In this document: positions 51,321 to 60,459 of the stretch, in pieces
How positions within the stretch are numbered: the stretch's first letter is position 1
Layout of the letters: each line of letters opens with the position of its first letter
Assembly (NCBI GenBank): GCA_963788145.1
Contig: CAWBFQ010000006.1
Span: 868,001 to 932,000, forward strand
Reading direction: 5' to 3'
DNA from: UTCFX2 sp963788145
GTDB lineage: Bacteria; Chloroflexota; Anaerolineae; Anaerolineales; UBA4823
Length of the DNA: 64,000 nucleotides
Made by a program: the position numbers and the translations under genes
Notes under the pieces: model-generated
Databases searched by the model: none
The model's input: the letters and a program-made list of their open reading frames with translations, nothing else
Told to the model about the DNA's origin: nothing

Positions 51321-53095
51321 CTCGGTTTTTCCAGTCCTTCCTGGGTAGTCTGGATCGCTAAATCAATCAAAATTGCAGATGACCAGCCAAAAATTGGAGC
51401 TGCTTTGGGTGGTTGAGCGCCAGTAAATGGATGGTAATATTCATAGATATCAGGCTGGTTGCAAATCATTTCGAGCGTGCGGCGGCGCAGCTCGCGTGCC
51501 TGGCTGGTATATCCCGTTTGGTTCAAACCTTCGATCAATAGATAATTGACATTGATCCAGGTCGGTCCGCGCCACATTTGATCGGGATCAAATGTGGGGT
51601 CATCCATTGCCACGGAAGGAACCGGGTAGGGAGACCAGAACTCTTTCTCGTTCATCAGGTGTTGAACCAACCGCTGATTAATATCAGCAGACATACGCCC
51701 ACAGATGAGCGGGAAAAGATTAAAAGGAGTGCTTACGTTGAGCGGTTTCCCATCTTTTTTCGCCCAAAATAATCCCGCCTGCTCATCCCACATAGATTGT
51801 AGCATAAGTTTGGCCACATTTTCGGCTCGCTGCGCCCAGGCGTGCGCTTCTAATTTTTCTCCAATCTCATTAGCTATCTTGGCCAGATAATCCTGCTGCA
51901 TACAAAGATAGGTGTTCAAATCTGGCAATTCAACCGGCATGCCTTGATCCCAGAGCGGGCTGTCATCCAATCCGGATGAGAAAGGATGCTGGTATTCGCA
52001 AAGTCCATTATGATCCAGGTCGTTCTTTTCAAACCACCAGTTGTTCCAGTTGACCAGCGGCTCATAGATTTCGTTGAGAAACTCCAGGTCGGGTTTGGTT
52101 TCATGCAGTTTCCAGGCAGCCCAGGCCACCAGAGGCGGTTTGGTCACATCTGCTTCGACCGGAAAATCCAGATGTGTGACAATCCCTTCATCATGCACCG
52201 CGTCGGGGATCATACCGCTTTCGCTTTGGTGATCTAACAATACCCTGAGTTGATTCTGGGCAAGCTCGATATCGGCATGCCGGTAAGCGATCGCGTGGAA
52301 ATAAGCGTCCCACTGCCATACACCGAGATAGTAAAATTTGGAGGGGGTCATCGCCTCGCGTGTGGTGTAGTAGCGCGGTGAGATCAATCCTGCTCGCATG
52401 ACCCACCATGCAAAATAATATTGTTCCTGAAGAGACGGATCCACTTCGGGGACCCGCGAAAACCAGTCATGCCAGCGTAATGCGGATTGCTCTAACGAAG
52501 CCCGCTGGTTAGGAATGTAACGGTTGAAACCCAGGCGCGGGGTGATATTGATCAGAAGAGGGGTCTCCGTCTTGGCTTCAAAAACCAATCGGATGGAGAG
52601 CGTATCGCCTTCCTGCGCCTCAATCATATTCTCAAGTATTTTGGCATTCGTTGTGTAAGCCAGGTTCCGGCGGATGTCGCCGATAGTATGAAGCACACCC
52701 CCTCGGCGATCCACTGAACCGAGGTCCATATGCGCCTGAAAGCGGACCCCTGATCGGCCTTCTGGAAGATTGATAATCAGTGTTTCAGGGTCATGGAAGC
52801 TGATGGTGAAATGGCCAATTTCGGTCTGCAAGTGAAGGCAATGTGGGTAGCTGACCAGTTCGAAATTGAGTTGGTTTCCATTTTCATCCACGAAGCACAA
52901 CTCATCTATTAATGGCGGCCGATTACGATAGGAGGCAAGATTTCTACTGTGTTTGAACCAGCGCTCTGCCAGACGAACCGAAAAATGGTCATTATTCCGA
53001 TAAATCAGCAGCCTGGATCCCCGGTCGGTGAAGGGGATTTGGCGTAGATCGATTCGATTCTTCAATGTCCTGAGATAGGGTGATTCAACTCTCAT
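51317..53095 (-). CDS. GH63-type glycoside hydrolase, probable glucosylglycerate hydrolase
   Basis: A 592-residue protein. A beta N-domain of about 220 residues is followed by an (alpha/alpha)6 barrel. LGVWQWDAYFHAIAYRH, HPFSSGLDDSPLWD (compare GMDNSPRWD of the family) and MWRGPTWINVNYLLIEGL resemble GH63 and the mycobacterial glucosylglycerate hydrolase. It would release glucose and glycerate. Its neighbours include GpgS, GpgP and a GH13_18 phosphorylase, which points to glucosylglycerate rather than glycogen. The ATG at 53095 has GGAGAGG upstream and overlaps the preceding GT4 stop by 11 bases. Confidence 0.8.
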   Translation of the reverse strand: MRVESPYLRTLKNRIDLRQIPFTDRGSRLLIYRNNDHFSVRLAERWFKHSRNLASYRNRPPLIDELCFVDENGNQLNFELVSYPHCLHLQTEIGHFTISFHDPETLIINLPEGRSGVRFQAHMDLGSVDRRGGVLHTIGDIRRNLAYTTNAKILENMIEAQEGDTLSIRLVFEAKTETPLLINITPRLGFNRYIPNQRASLEQSALRWHDWFSRVPEVDPSLQEQYYFAWWVMRAGLISPRYYTTREAMTPSKFYYLGVWQWDAYFHAIAYRHADIELAQNQLRVLLDHQSESGMIPDAVHDEGIVTHLDFPVEADVTKPPLVAWAAWKLHETKPDLEFLNEIYEPLVNWNNWWFEKNDLDHNGLCEYQHPFSSGLDDSPLWDQGMPVELPDLNTYLCMQQDYLAKIANEIGEKLEAHAWAQRAENVAKLMLQSMWDEQAGLFWAKKDGKPLNVSTPFNLFPLICGRMSADINQRLVQHLMNEKEFWSPYPVPSVAMDDPTFDPDQMWRGPTWINVNYLLIEGLNQTGYTSQARELRRRTLEMICNQPDIYEYYHPFTGAQPPKAAPIFGWSSAILIDLAIQTTQEGLEKPR

Positions 53096-53606
53096 CCGGG
53101 ATTTCCTCTCCAAAACAGTCAGATATTAAGATTGATAAATGGCGGCTCAGCATGGTGTAGGAGTAATAGCGTTTAGCCAGGTTGTAATTAAATTCGGTCA
53201 TTTGTTCTCTCATTGCGCTATTTTGCAGGATTTCTTCTGTATTTTCGACCGTTTTATTGGTGATATAGCCGTCAAAATCAATAACCTTAAATCCTTTGGG
53301 TTTGATGTCGATGGCGAAAATTGAATAATTATTGACCACGATTGGGCGACGGTAATAGATGGTCTCCAGAAATGCATTCCCGAAGCCCTCGATTGTGGAA
53401 GGATAGGTCACCAGATCGGATTTTTGATAGACATCCGCCAGCGAATAGATTTTTCTACCATCTGCAGTCTGGCCGCGTCGTTCTTGGATGATGTCGGAAA
53501 CAAAATTCACCTGCGCTCCCAGCAGGTCTGCGAATTCACGAATTCTGGTTTCATATTCATAACCCTCATCCCCAGATGCATGCGAGATCACCAGGCGGGC
53601 TTTCAT
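53085..53606 (-). CDS. GT4 glycosyltransferase, C-terminal fragment (frame broken)
   Basis: 173 residues forming the second Rossmann half of a GT4 enzyme: KARLVISHASGDEGYEYE, SLADVYQKSDLVTYPSTIEGFGNAFLE with the EX7E motif. The upstream frame (53603-54418) supplies the first half. One C added to CCC near 53612 gives LELIRPVHMKARLVIS in one frame. The ATGA overlap is therefore probably accidental. Together the protein is about 443 residues, normal for GT4. Confidence 0.8.
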   Translation of the reverse strand: MKARLVISHASGDEGYEYETRIREFADLLGAQVNFVSDIIQERRGQTADGRKIYSLADVYQKSDLVTYPSTIEGFGNAFLETIYYRRPIVVNNYSIFAIDIKPKGFKVIDFDGYITNKTVENTEEILQNSAMREQMTEFNYNLAKRYYSYTMLSRHLSILISDCFGEEIPDES

Positions 53607-54418
53607 ATGAACGGGCGAATCAACTCAAGCGCGTTTTCTATCCCCTTTCTTTGCACTACCCGGGTCGGTTGTAAGAATAATCGCTCGTCCGGTTTTAAGC
53701 CCAAATCACAACGCAGGTCTTTGGTATAAGGATTTGAATTTGAATCTGGGGGAGGATTGTCAAAATCCATCACATTCGGTAATACCATGCTGGAGATCCC
53801 AGTGCGTAAGCTTAGCTGATTAGATGCAGATGAATTAATCACCACATGGCGGATAGAAGGTAGATGAGGTGGAAAGGCCATGTTCAGGTAATCCCAGACA
53901 CAATTTACCAGGAAGCGCTTGCGTTCCCAGAAGAAGTCGTGGTGGTGAGCGATGGTTGGAAAGCCAGTTTCTGCGATGAATTCGGTAATGGCTATACCGA
54001 GCGGAATGTTCATCGGGATCGTCAGGGCATTCTCCACAATTAAAAGGTCAATTTGGAATTGGCGTACAAAACGATAAAGATGGTCTTTCAAGTGCGCTGT
54101 GAGCAGGTGGATCTTCTTGGTGATGTCTATCGGTCGTTTGCGGTGTGAGAAAGCCTGTTCGTAGATCTGTTTTATCTCTGGATGTACAAAATCAGCTTCT
54201 GGCGCATGATAAGCTATCTCTGGGGGTTGATCGAAATTGCCGGCAAAATAATAAATTTCGTTTCCCAGCCTGCTCAATACAATTGCCCATTTTTCGGCTT
54301 CCAATGAAACCCCATCAGTTCCAGCCAAACGAGTGGATACAAAGCCAATCCTGTGTCTGTTTCTTCGCTGGACTGTCTCTACCGGCTCAGCTTGAGATTT
54401 CAAGGCTTCTTCTCCCAT
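53603..54418 (-). CDS. GT4 glycosyltransferase, N-terminal fragment (frame broken)
   Basis: 271 residues: RIGFVSTRLAGTDGVSLEAEKWAIVL (acceptor-side loop), TGFPTIAHHHDFFWERKRFL, SSMVLPNVMDFDNPPP and LFLQPTRVVQRKGIENALELI, which is the donor-binding entry of the second domain. The frame then ends at RPFI*. This is a second GT4 enzyme, distinct from the one at 50082-51320. It follows the GH13_18 gene by 60 bases on the same strand. Confidence 0.8.
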   Translation of the reverse strand: MGEEALKSQAEPVETVQRRNRHRIGFVSTRLAGTDGVSLEAEKWAIVLSRLGNEIYYFAGNFDQPPEIAYHAPEADFVHPEIKQIYEQAFSHRKRPIDITKKIHLLTAHLKDHLYRFVRQFQIDLLIVENALTIPMNIPLGIAITEFIAETGFPTIAHHHDFFWERKRFLVNCVWDYLNMAFPPHLPSIRHVVINSSASNQLSLRTGISSMVLPNVMDFDNPPPDSNSNPYTKDLRCDLGLKPDERLFLQPTRVVQRKGIENALELIRPFI

Positions 54419-54478
54419 AAATTAATCTCCCGCGTCTGCTTATAACTAAAATTGAAAGTTCTACCCTGTATTGCCCGT

Positions 54479-56266
54479 CTACCTCGAGATGTCTGGAGAT
54501 GTAGTACGAACAGCGATCCATAATACCTGGTATGGATTAAGCCTGATCGAACCACTTTGGCCTGGCTGGATCATCTCTCCACTGATCAGATCGATAGGTT
54601 CTGCTTTCGAAGGGGCATTCAACCAGGTCAGCATTTTTTCTTCATCCACCGTTTGATCATCGGCTGTGATATTGTGCAAACAAACCAGAAATGGTTTGTT
54701 CCCCTGGTAGCTTCCTCGTCTTAATCCAAAGACCCCTGGTCCGCAATCAAGGATGGTTTGTTCGCCGTATGGATTGAAGTGAGGGTAGCAACCACGCAGA
54801 CGCAGCAGGGACAGGTAACGTTGAAAAACCTGTTCTCGCACTGTATCGACCTGCTGTAATTCCCGCTCCAATGCCAACCGATCCAGCTTCTGTCGGTTGA
54901 TCGTTCGATTTTGCCTGCTGAGCGCCACCCCCTCTCGCCAACTGCGCGAACCCACCAGGCTGTGGAAGTAGATTCCGGGTACTCCGACCAGCGCCAGCAT
55001 AATCGCCTGTGCGCACATGAAGCGATCGATCTGCCTGCTCAATGGTTCACTACTGAAAGGGTTGTTCAATGCGTCAAAATAATTGATATTCAACTCATAT
55101 GGACTGCTCGACCCATCCGGGTTTGTCCGGCTGTTAATCAAGCCTCCATGTTCTTTCACCTGTTCAACCAGGGCATTAATTTCACTTTCTTCAATGATCC
55201 CACGGATCGGATTCAAACCGATCCCATCATGGGAAGCCAGGAAATTAAAAAACGTGGTTTGATCGGATGGCAGCTGTAATCCTGTAGCCCAATCGCTGAG
55301 TATCTGACTGCTGCCGGTGCGGAAAGTGTGCAGCAGCAATGGAGGCAGCGGGAAATTATAGACCAGTTGCGCCTCGTTTGTACCATCTCCGAAATAAGCG
55401 ATATTGTCTTGATGGGGTACGTTCGTTTCGGTGATTATTTTCACATAAGGCGCTGCCAAGTCGAAAACCGCTCGAATGATCTGCACAATTTTGTGCACCT
55501 GGGGCAGGTGCAAACAGGTTGTCCCAGACTCTTTCCATATGAAGGCGATTGCATCGAGCCTGATCAGTTGAGCTCCCTGACCAACATAAAACAGCATCAA
55601 GTCGATGATCTCAAATAATACCTCCGGATTTTTGAAATTTAAATCCACTTGATCAGAACTGAAAGTCGTCCATACATCTTTCACTCCCGATGTTGTCTGA
55701 AACGAGGTAAGCGCCGGGGAAGTGCGCGGACGAACCAGATTTGAAAAATCAAAGTCATCTTCAACGATGGTGAAATACTCCTGGTAGCGTGGATTGTTCT
55801 GAATGAAGCCTTCAAACCAGGCGCTTTCAGCCGAAACATGATTGATGACCGCATCAAACATCAATCGGAAATCATAGCCTAATTGATGGATATCATCCCA
55901 ATTCCCCAGTTGTGGATTTACCGCCCAATAATCCATGACAGAAAACCCATCATCGGACGACCATGGATAAAACGGCAAGATGTGGATGCTGCTGATCACA
56001 CCTGCCAGATAAGATTGACAGAACGCCTGCAGAGTTTGCAATGGCGGTTGATTCGCCTCGCGAAGCATGTCTCCATAACTGATTAATATCGAGTCTCGTT
56101 CGGTAAGCTCTTCGGTAGGCAAGACTGAAATTTGCCCTTTGTCTTTGTTGAAAGCCTCGATCCGATCTTCAAGGCGACGCATGAATAATGTCGCCGACTC
56201 AATACCATAAAGATCAATCAGTAATGACTGGATTCTCGAAGAGGTGTTGGTTTGCGATACGCCCAT
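54479..56266 (-). CDS. GH13 subfamily 18 phosphorylase, probable glucosylglycerate phosphorylase
   Basis: A 595-residue sucrose-phosphorylase-like enzyme. SSIHILPFYPWSSDDGFSVMDYWAVNP is a hallmark of the subfamily. FDAVINHVS (region I), LIRLDAIAFIWKE (nucleophile Asp), KIITETNVPH (Glu) and NFLASHDGIGLNP (region IV) are complete. Members split sucrose, sucrose 6-phosphate, glucosylglycerol or 2-O-alpha-glucosylglycerate with phosphate. The operon with GpgS/GpgP favours glucosylglycerate, releasing glucose 1-phosphate and glycerate. Substrate assignment is by context. Confidence 0.85.
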   Translation of the reverse strand: MGVSQTNTSSRIQSLLIDLYGIESATLFMRRLEDRIEAFNKDKGQISVLPTEELTERDSILISYGDMLREANQPPLQTLQAFCQSYLAGVISSIHILPFYPWSSDDGFSVMDYWAVNPQLGNWDDIHQLGYDFRLMFDAVINHVSAESAWFEGFIQNNPRYQEYFTIVEDDFDFSNLVRPRTSPALTSFQTTSGVKDVWTTFSSDQVDLNFKNPEVLFEIIDLMLFYVGQGAQLIRLDAIAFIWKESGTTCLHLPQVHKIVQIIRAVFDLAAPYVKIITETNVPHQDNIAYFGDGTNEAQLVYNFPLPPLLLHTFRTGSSQILSDWATGLQLPSDQTTFFNFLASHDGIGLNPIRGIIEESEINALVEQVKEHGGLINSRTNPDGSSSPYELNINYFDALNNPFSSEPLSRQIDRFMCAQAIMLALVGVPGIYFHSLVGSRSWREGVALSRQNRTINRQKLDRLALERELQQVDTVREQVFQRYLSLLRLRGCYPHFNPYGEQTILDCGPGVFGLRRGSYQGNKPFLVCLHNITADDQTVDEEKMLTWLNAPSKAEPIDLISGEMIQPGQSGSIRLNPYQVLWIAVRTTSPDISR

Positions 56267-56382
56267 TCAAATTCCCTTCGGATATCGATACGATATTCTA
56301 AACCGATTTACAAGATGACAAAAGCGGATTATTTTTGGCGCTAATAGGCTTTTATTAACTGTCTGGTCCTTTCAGATTGGTT

Positions 56383-58830
56383 TCACCTGTTCAGGAAAAA
56401 TTTTACTTTTACGTTCCTGACCCCTTCCTCTGGGAACAGGACCACTTTACCGCTGATTTCTGTTCCCTCTGCGCTGATTTTGGGCAGGGTTCCCGCTTCC
56501 ACCCGCTCGACGCTGATCTGATAGGTCACTCCCCGGTAGACGCGTTCAGCCGTGAAACCGTCCCAATCCGCTGGCAGCACAGGATCAATCATCAGCCCAT
56601 CCAATGTCGGTCGGATTCCCAAAATCCATTGCGTGATGGCAACGTAGTTCCAGGCTGCGCTTCCGCTCAGCCAGGAATTCTTGGCTTCGCCGTGTGCGGG
56701 GGCGTCTTTCCCAGCGATCATCTGAGCGTAAACATATGGCTCGCAGCGATGCACATCGGAAATAGACTCCCTGGCCGATGGATTAATCCGCAGGTAATAA
56801 TCATACGCCTTGTCGCCACGCCCCAGGCGAACCTCGCTAATCATGATCCATGGATTGGTATGGCAGAAAATCCCCGCGTTTTCTTTATAACCCGGGGGAT
56901 AAGTGGTGATCTCCCCCAGGCGCAGGTCATAGTGGGTGTAGGCAGGTTGGTGCAGCACAATCCCATGTTCGCTGCTTAACCGCTCCGCGACCGAATCGAG
57001 CGCCATCTTTGCCCGCCCATCCGTCAACCCGATCCCGGCCATCACGCACATCCCCTGCGGCTCGATGAAGATTTGGCCTTCGCTGTTTTGATCAGAACCG
57101 ATCGGCGCTCCGAAAGCGTCGTAGGCTCGCCGGAACCAGGATCCATCCCAACCATGCTCCAGCACGGCTTTCTCCATCGCTGCTCTCTGCCTGCGATAAT
57201 CCTCCGCTTCCTTGCTGCGCCCCAGTTTATTCATTAATGCGATCATCTCTGTCGCTGCCAGAATAAACAACCCGCCAATAAACACAAATTCGGCTACCCG
57301 GCCTTCCTGGTTTGTGGTGGTTTGAAAGGATTCTCCCGGTGTATTCGAAAAGCAATTGAGATTCAGGCAATCGTTCCAATCCGCCCGACCGATCAGCGGC
57401 AGCCTATGCGGCCCGAGGCGGTCTAGGGTGTAGCGCATACTTCGCTGTATGTGTTCATCCAGCGTTGTCGCCAGCTTCGGATCATTGTCGTAAGGCGTCA
57501 TTTCTTCCAGAATCCCCAGGTCGCCGGTCTCCTTGAGATACGCCGAGACCGCAATCACCAGCCAGAGCGGGTCATCATTGAAATTGCTGCCGACATCATT
57601 GTTGCCGCGCTTGGTAAGCGGTTGGTACTGGTGATATGCGCCGCCGTTCGGAAGCTGCGTAGCTGCCAGATCGAGGATGCGCTGGCGCGCCCGCTGTGGC
57701 ACCATATGGACAAAACCGAGCAGATCCTGGTTCGAGTCTCGGAACCCCATCCCGCGCCCGATCCCAGATTCAAAATAGGATGCCGAGCGCGACAGATTGA
57801 ATGTGATCATACACTGATAGGCATTCCAGATGTTGACCATCCTGTTGGTGTGTGGGTCGGGTGTGTTCACCTGCACACGCCCCAGCAGGCTGGACCAGTG
57901 TTCGCCCAGGCTTCTGTAAGCTTGCTCAACTTTGTAATCCTGCAGATATTCCTCGATAATGGGGCGGACCGTTTTCTTGTTGATGAATTGCGTGCCTGGC
58001 GGGTCGAATTTATCCTCAGGTGGATTTTCTTGATATCCCAATAAGAAGATCAATTGACGCGTCTCACCCGGATTTAAAGTCAGATCCACTTGAAATGCGC
58101 CGATCGGCGCCCATCCATGCGCGATGCTGTTTGTGAGCAGCCCACTCTCCACGGCTATCGGGCGCTCCCACCCTCGGTAAGGCCCTAAGAAGGATTCGCG
58201 CTGCGTGTCAAATGCAATTGGCTGGGCGGAGCAAGCAAAATAGGCGAAATGATTGCGACGCTCACGGTATTCGGTCTTATGGTAGATCACGCCATGATCG
58301 ACCTCCACTTCACCTGTGTTGAGATTGCGTTGGAAGTTGGTTGCATCGTCGTGGGCGTCCCAAAGGCAAAATTCGACGCAGGCAAATGCCGAAATATGCT
58401 TTTCTTGATCGCTTTGGTTGCTCAACCGTAGCTGCCAGACCTCCAGGTTTGCTCCCAGCGGAATAAAAAAACGCATCCAGGATTGGATTGACCCGCGTTC
58501 AGATTCGATGGTTGTATAGCCCAACCCATGCCGGCAGGTATAGTGATCCAATTCAGCGCGAACCGGCTGTCCGCTTGGCGACCATAAATCTCCGCTGTCT
58601 TGATCGCGTAGATAGATGCATCGACCGCCTGTATCGAGCGGGACGTTATTGTAGCGAAAGCGCGAGATGCGGCGCAAGCGGGCATCCCGATAGAACGAAT
58701 ACCCTCCAGCAGTATTGGAGATCATCCCGAAATACTCTTCTGAACCAAGGTAATTGATCCAGGGTAAGGGTATATTCGCTTGAGTGATTACATACTCCCC
58801 TCGTGTGTCGTCAAAATAACCGTATTTCAT
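56383..58830 (-). CDS. GH94 family phosphorylase, cellobiose phosphorylase-like
   Basis: A protein of 815 residues, the usual length of cellobiose phosphorylase. KYGYFDDTRGEYVIT at the start, then ESGIGRGMGFRDSNQDLLGFVH, and the catalytic Asp in GRADWNDCLNL. TYPPGYKENAGIFCHTNPW and SWLSGSAAWNY belong to the phosphate and C-terminal regions. It would convert cellobiose plus phosphate to glucose 1-phosphate and glucose in the cytoplasm. The ATG at 58830 with GAGG upstream is preferred to the one 15 bases earlier. It heads the minus-strand cluster, 116 bases before the GH13_18 gene. Related beta-glucoside phosphorylases are possible. Confidence 0.88.
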   Translation of the reverse strand: MKYGYFDDTRGEYVITQANIPLPWINYLGSEEYFGMISNTAGGYSFYRDARLRRISRFRYNNVPLDTGGRCIYLRDQDSGDLWSPSGQPVRAELDHYTCRHGLGYTTIESERGSIQSWMRFFIPLGANLEVWQLRLSNQSDQEKHISAFACVEFCLWDAHDDATNFQRNLNTGEVEVDHGVIYHKTEYRERRNHFAYFACSAQPIAFDTQRESFLGPYRGWERPIAVESGLLTNSIAHGWAPIGAFQVDLTLNPGETRQLIFLLGYQENPPEDKFDPPGTQFINKKTVRPIIEEYLQDYKVEQAYRSLGEHWSSLLGRVQVNTPDPHTNRMVNIWNAYQCMITFNLSRSASYFESGIGRGMGFRDSNQDLLGFVHMVPQRARQRILDLAATQLPNGGAYHQYQPLTKRGNNDVGSNFNDDPLWLVIAVSAYLKETGDLGILEEMTPYDNDPKLATTLDEHIQRSMRYTLDRLGPHRLPLIGRADWNDCLNLNCFSNTPGESFQTTTNQEGRVAEFVFIGGLFILAATEMIALMNKLGRSKEAEDYRRQRAAMEKAVLEHGWDGSWFRRAYDAFGAPIGSDQNSEGQIFIEPQGMCVMAGIGLTDGRAKMALDSVAERLSSEHGIVLHQPAYTHYDLRLGEITTYPPGYKENAGIFCHTNPWIMISEVRLGRGDKAYDYYLRINPSARESISDVHRCEPYVYAQMIAGKDAPAHGEAKNSWLSGSAAWNYVAITQWILGIRPTLDGLMIDPVLPADWDGFTAERVYRGVTYQISVERVEAGTLPKISAEGTEISGKVVLFPEEGVRNVKVKFFLNR

Positions 58831-59025
58831 GCAGACCTCATACATTCAAGTTGGATTACCGTTCCAGAATGATCTTACCACAACCGATATCGCTCAGAGA
58901 TACAGACTATCTCTGAAAAATGCTCGCCATAAGGGGTGACATTTGGCACTGGAGCGATTAGAATTAAGATATAGAATCGGTAAGATGGTTTTAAATTCTG
59001 ACGATGTAGCTATGAGGGCTGATCG

Positions 59026-59484
59026 ATGACAAATAATGGTTGCATGAAATGGTTGAGTATTCTGGTGATATTGAGCATGCTGTTGGGTATGGCATATCCG
59101 CTGCTGATCCAGCCGTGGTCGCTGAATTGGGGTTCGCAAGCCGCTGATCGCCAAATGCAGCTCCCAGGCGATGGTTATATCCCAAATCCGGAACGTAGCA
59201 ATACCCGCCTGATCACCATCCAGGCGCCTATCGAGCAGGTCTGGCCGTGGTTGATCCAGATGGGCGCTGAAAGAGGCGGATTCTATAGTTATACTTGGCT
59301 TGAAGGTCTGATCAACTGCCCGATCAAAAACGCTGATCGCATCCATCCCGAGTGGCAGGATTTTCAGCCGGGTGAGAGCTACCCGCTTTGTCCGGGCGAA
59401 TTTGGACCGCCGCCATACGAGGTCATTGAAGTCGTTCCTGGTCAGGCGCTGATTTTCGGACATCAACCATTGACAGAGTTCTGA
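59026..59484 (+). CDS. SRPBCC-domain protein, N-terminal fragment of a fusion (frame broken)
   Basis: 152 residues: an N-terminal TM helix (WLSILVILSMLLGMAYPLL) and the first half of an SRPBCC (START-like) domain (TRLITIQAPIEQVWPWLIQMGAERGGFYSY...PYEVIEVVPGQALIF). The family sequence continues in other frames: LDAEWVDTWAFVLQPV (to about 59537) and then DSDTTRLLIRTRNAYLAGW, which runs into the next entry. Two single extra bases near 59480 and 59538 account for this. GAGGG precedes the ATG. Confidence 0.75.
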   Translation: MTNNGCMKWLSILVILSMLLGMAYPLLIQPWSLNWGSQAADRQMQLPGDGYIPNPERSNTRLITIQAPIEQVWPWLIQMGAERGGFYSYTWLEGLINCPIKNADRIHPEWQDFQPGESYPLCPGEFGPPPYEVIEVVPGQALIFGHQPLTEF

Positions 59485-59540
59485 ACTCGGTTTGGATGCA
59501 GAATGGGTGGATACCTGGGCGTTTGTGCTCCAACCCGTAA

Positions 59541-60266
59541 GATTCCGACACCACCCGTCTGCTAATCCGCACCCGCAACGCCTATCTGGCAGGGTGGATG
59601 AAGGCGATTGAGCCGGGCGTGTTCGTGATGGAACGCGGTATGCTCATCGGTCTACAAGCTCGAGCAGAAAATCGCCCTATAGAGCCATCCCAGGAAGCGC
59701 TCTATCGATTCGTTTTTGGATTTCTATTGTTGGGCTATCTGATCTTCCGTTACGGATTGAAGCGGCCATCTGCGCTATCCTCTGCAGGGTCTGAAAAGCC
59801 CGATCGTCAGGCTCAGATCCTTTCCGGGCTTATGATCATATTATTGATCCCATGCCTGGTATTCCCCTTCTTTCCATGGATCGATCGATTTTATCTGGCT
59901 TTTCCTGCCTGGCTGCGTTGGGTTGGCGCTTTGCTGTTTTTGATCGGGGATAGTTTGTTCATCTGGGCGTATCGGGCGCTCAGCCATTCGGGAGCTGGTT
60001 CCCGCGCTCCCGAGGAACCACGTACCTTTGTATCCATCGGCCCCTATCGATGGATTCGTCACCCAATGTATCTCGCCATGTTTCTGATCACAACTGGCAT
60101 GTTCTTGCTTTCCTCCAACCTGATCGTCGGACTGCCTTATCTGATCGCTGTGACGATCATGTATTTTACGTTTATCCAATCTGAAGAAAGCATGTTGATT
60201 GAAACATATGGTGAGGAATATTCTGCCTATATGCGCAAAACCGGACGTTTGTTTCCGCATCTGTAA
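59541..60266 (+). CDS. SRPBCC tail fused to ICMT/PEMT-like membrane methyltransferase (frame-broken gene, C-terminal part)
   Basis: The frame carries the end of the SRPBCC domain (RTRNAYLAGWMKAI, FVMERGMLIGLQARAE) directly followed by an isoprenylcysteine-carboxyl-methyltransferase-like domain with five TM helices. That domain shows the family signature GPYRWIRHPMYLAMFL and, near the end, EESMLIETYGEEYSAYMRKTGRLFP. No start codon with ribosome site lies between the two domains, so they appear to be one protein. The methyl acceptor is unknown; bacterial relatives methylate small lipophilic substrates. A clean start at ATG 59598 would give a 222-residue remnant. Confidence 0.75.
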   Translation, partial: DSDTTRLLIRTRNAYLAGWMKAIEPGVFVMERGMLIGLQARAENRPIEPSQEALYRFVFGFLLLGYLIFRYGLKRPSALSSAGSEKPDRQAQILSGLMIILLIPCLVFPFFPWIDRFYLAFPAWLRWVGALLFLIGDSLFIWAYRALSHSGAGSRAPEEPRTFVSIGPYRWIRHPMYLAMFLITTGMFLLSSNLIVGLPYLIAVTIMYFTFIQSEESMLIETYGEEYSAYMRKTGRLFPHL

Positions 60267-60314
60267 CAGGTGAGGTGGACCGCGATTGGTGGTTGTTTAG
60301 GTTCTTTCTCCAAT

Positions 60315-60358
60315 GAAATACTACCGGCTGTGTCTTGAGCCTGGTAGTATTTCGCTTT
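60315..60358 (+). terminator. Terminator after the ICMT-like gene
   Basis: An 11-bp stem (GAAATACTACC with GGTAGTATTTC) extends by GGCT/AGCC with one bulge, and is followed by GCTTT. Confidence 0.7.
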
Positions 60359-60459
60359 AATCTAAGCTTTACCATGCTTTCAGCTATTGGTTTATTCACG
60401 GTACAATAAGCTGCTTCAATCCAAATTATGAATCTAAAAGAATGATGGATAGGTGAACA

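Noticed and set aside
58895..58915. 8-bp inverted repeat (CAGAGATA/TATCTCTG) followed by AAAAA
   Set aside because: It is upstream of both divergent genes, short, and reads toward neither gene end. It could be an operator but there is no second copy to support it.
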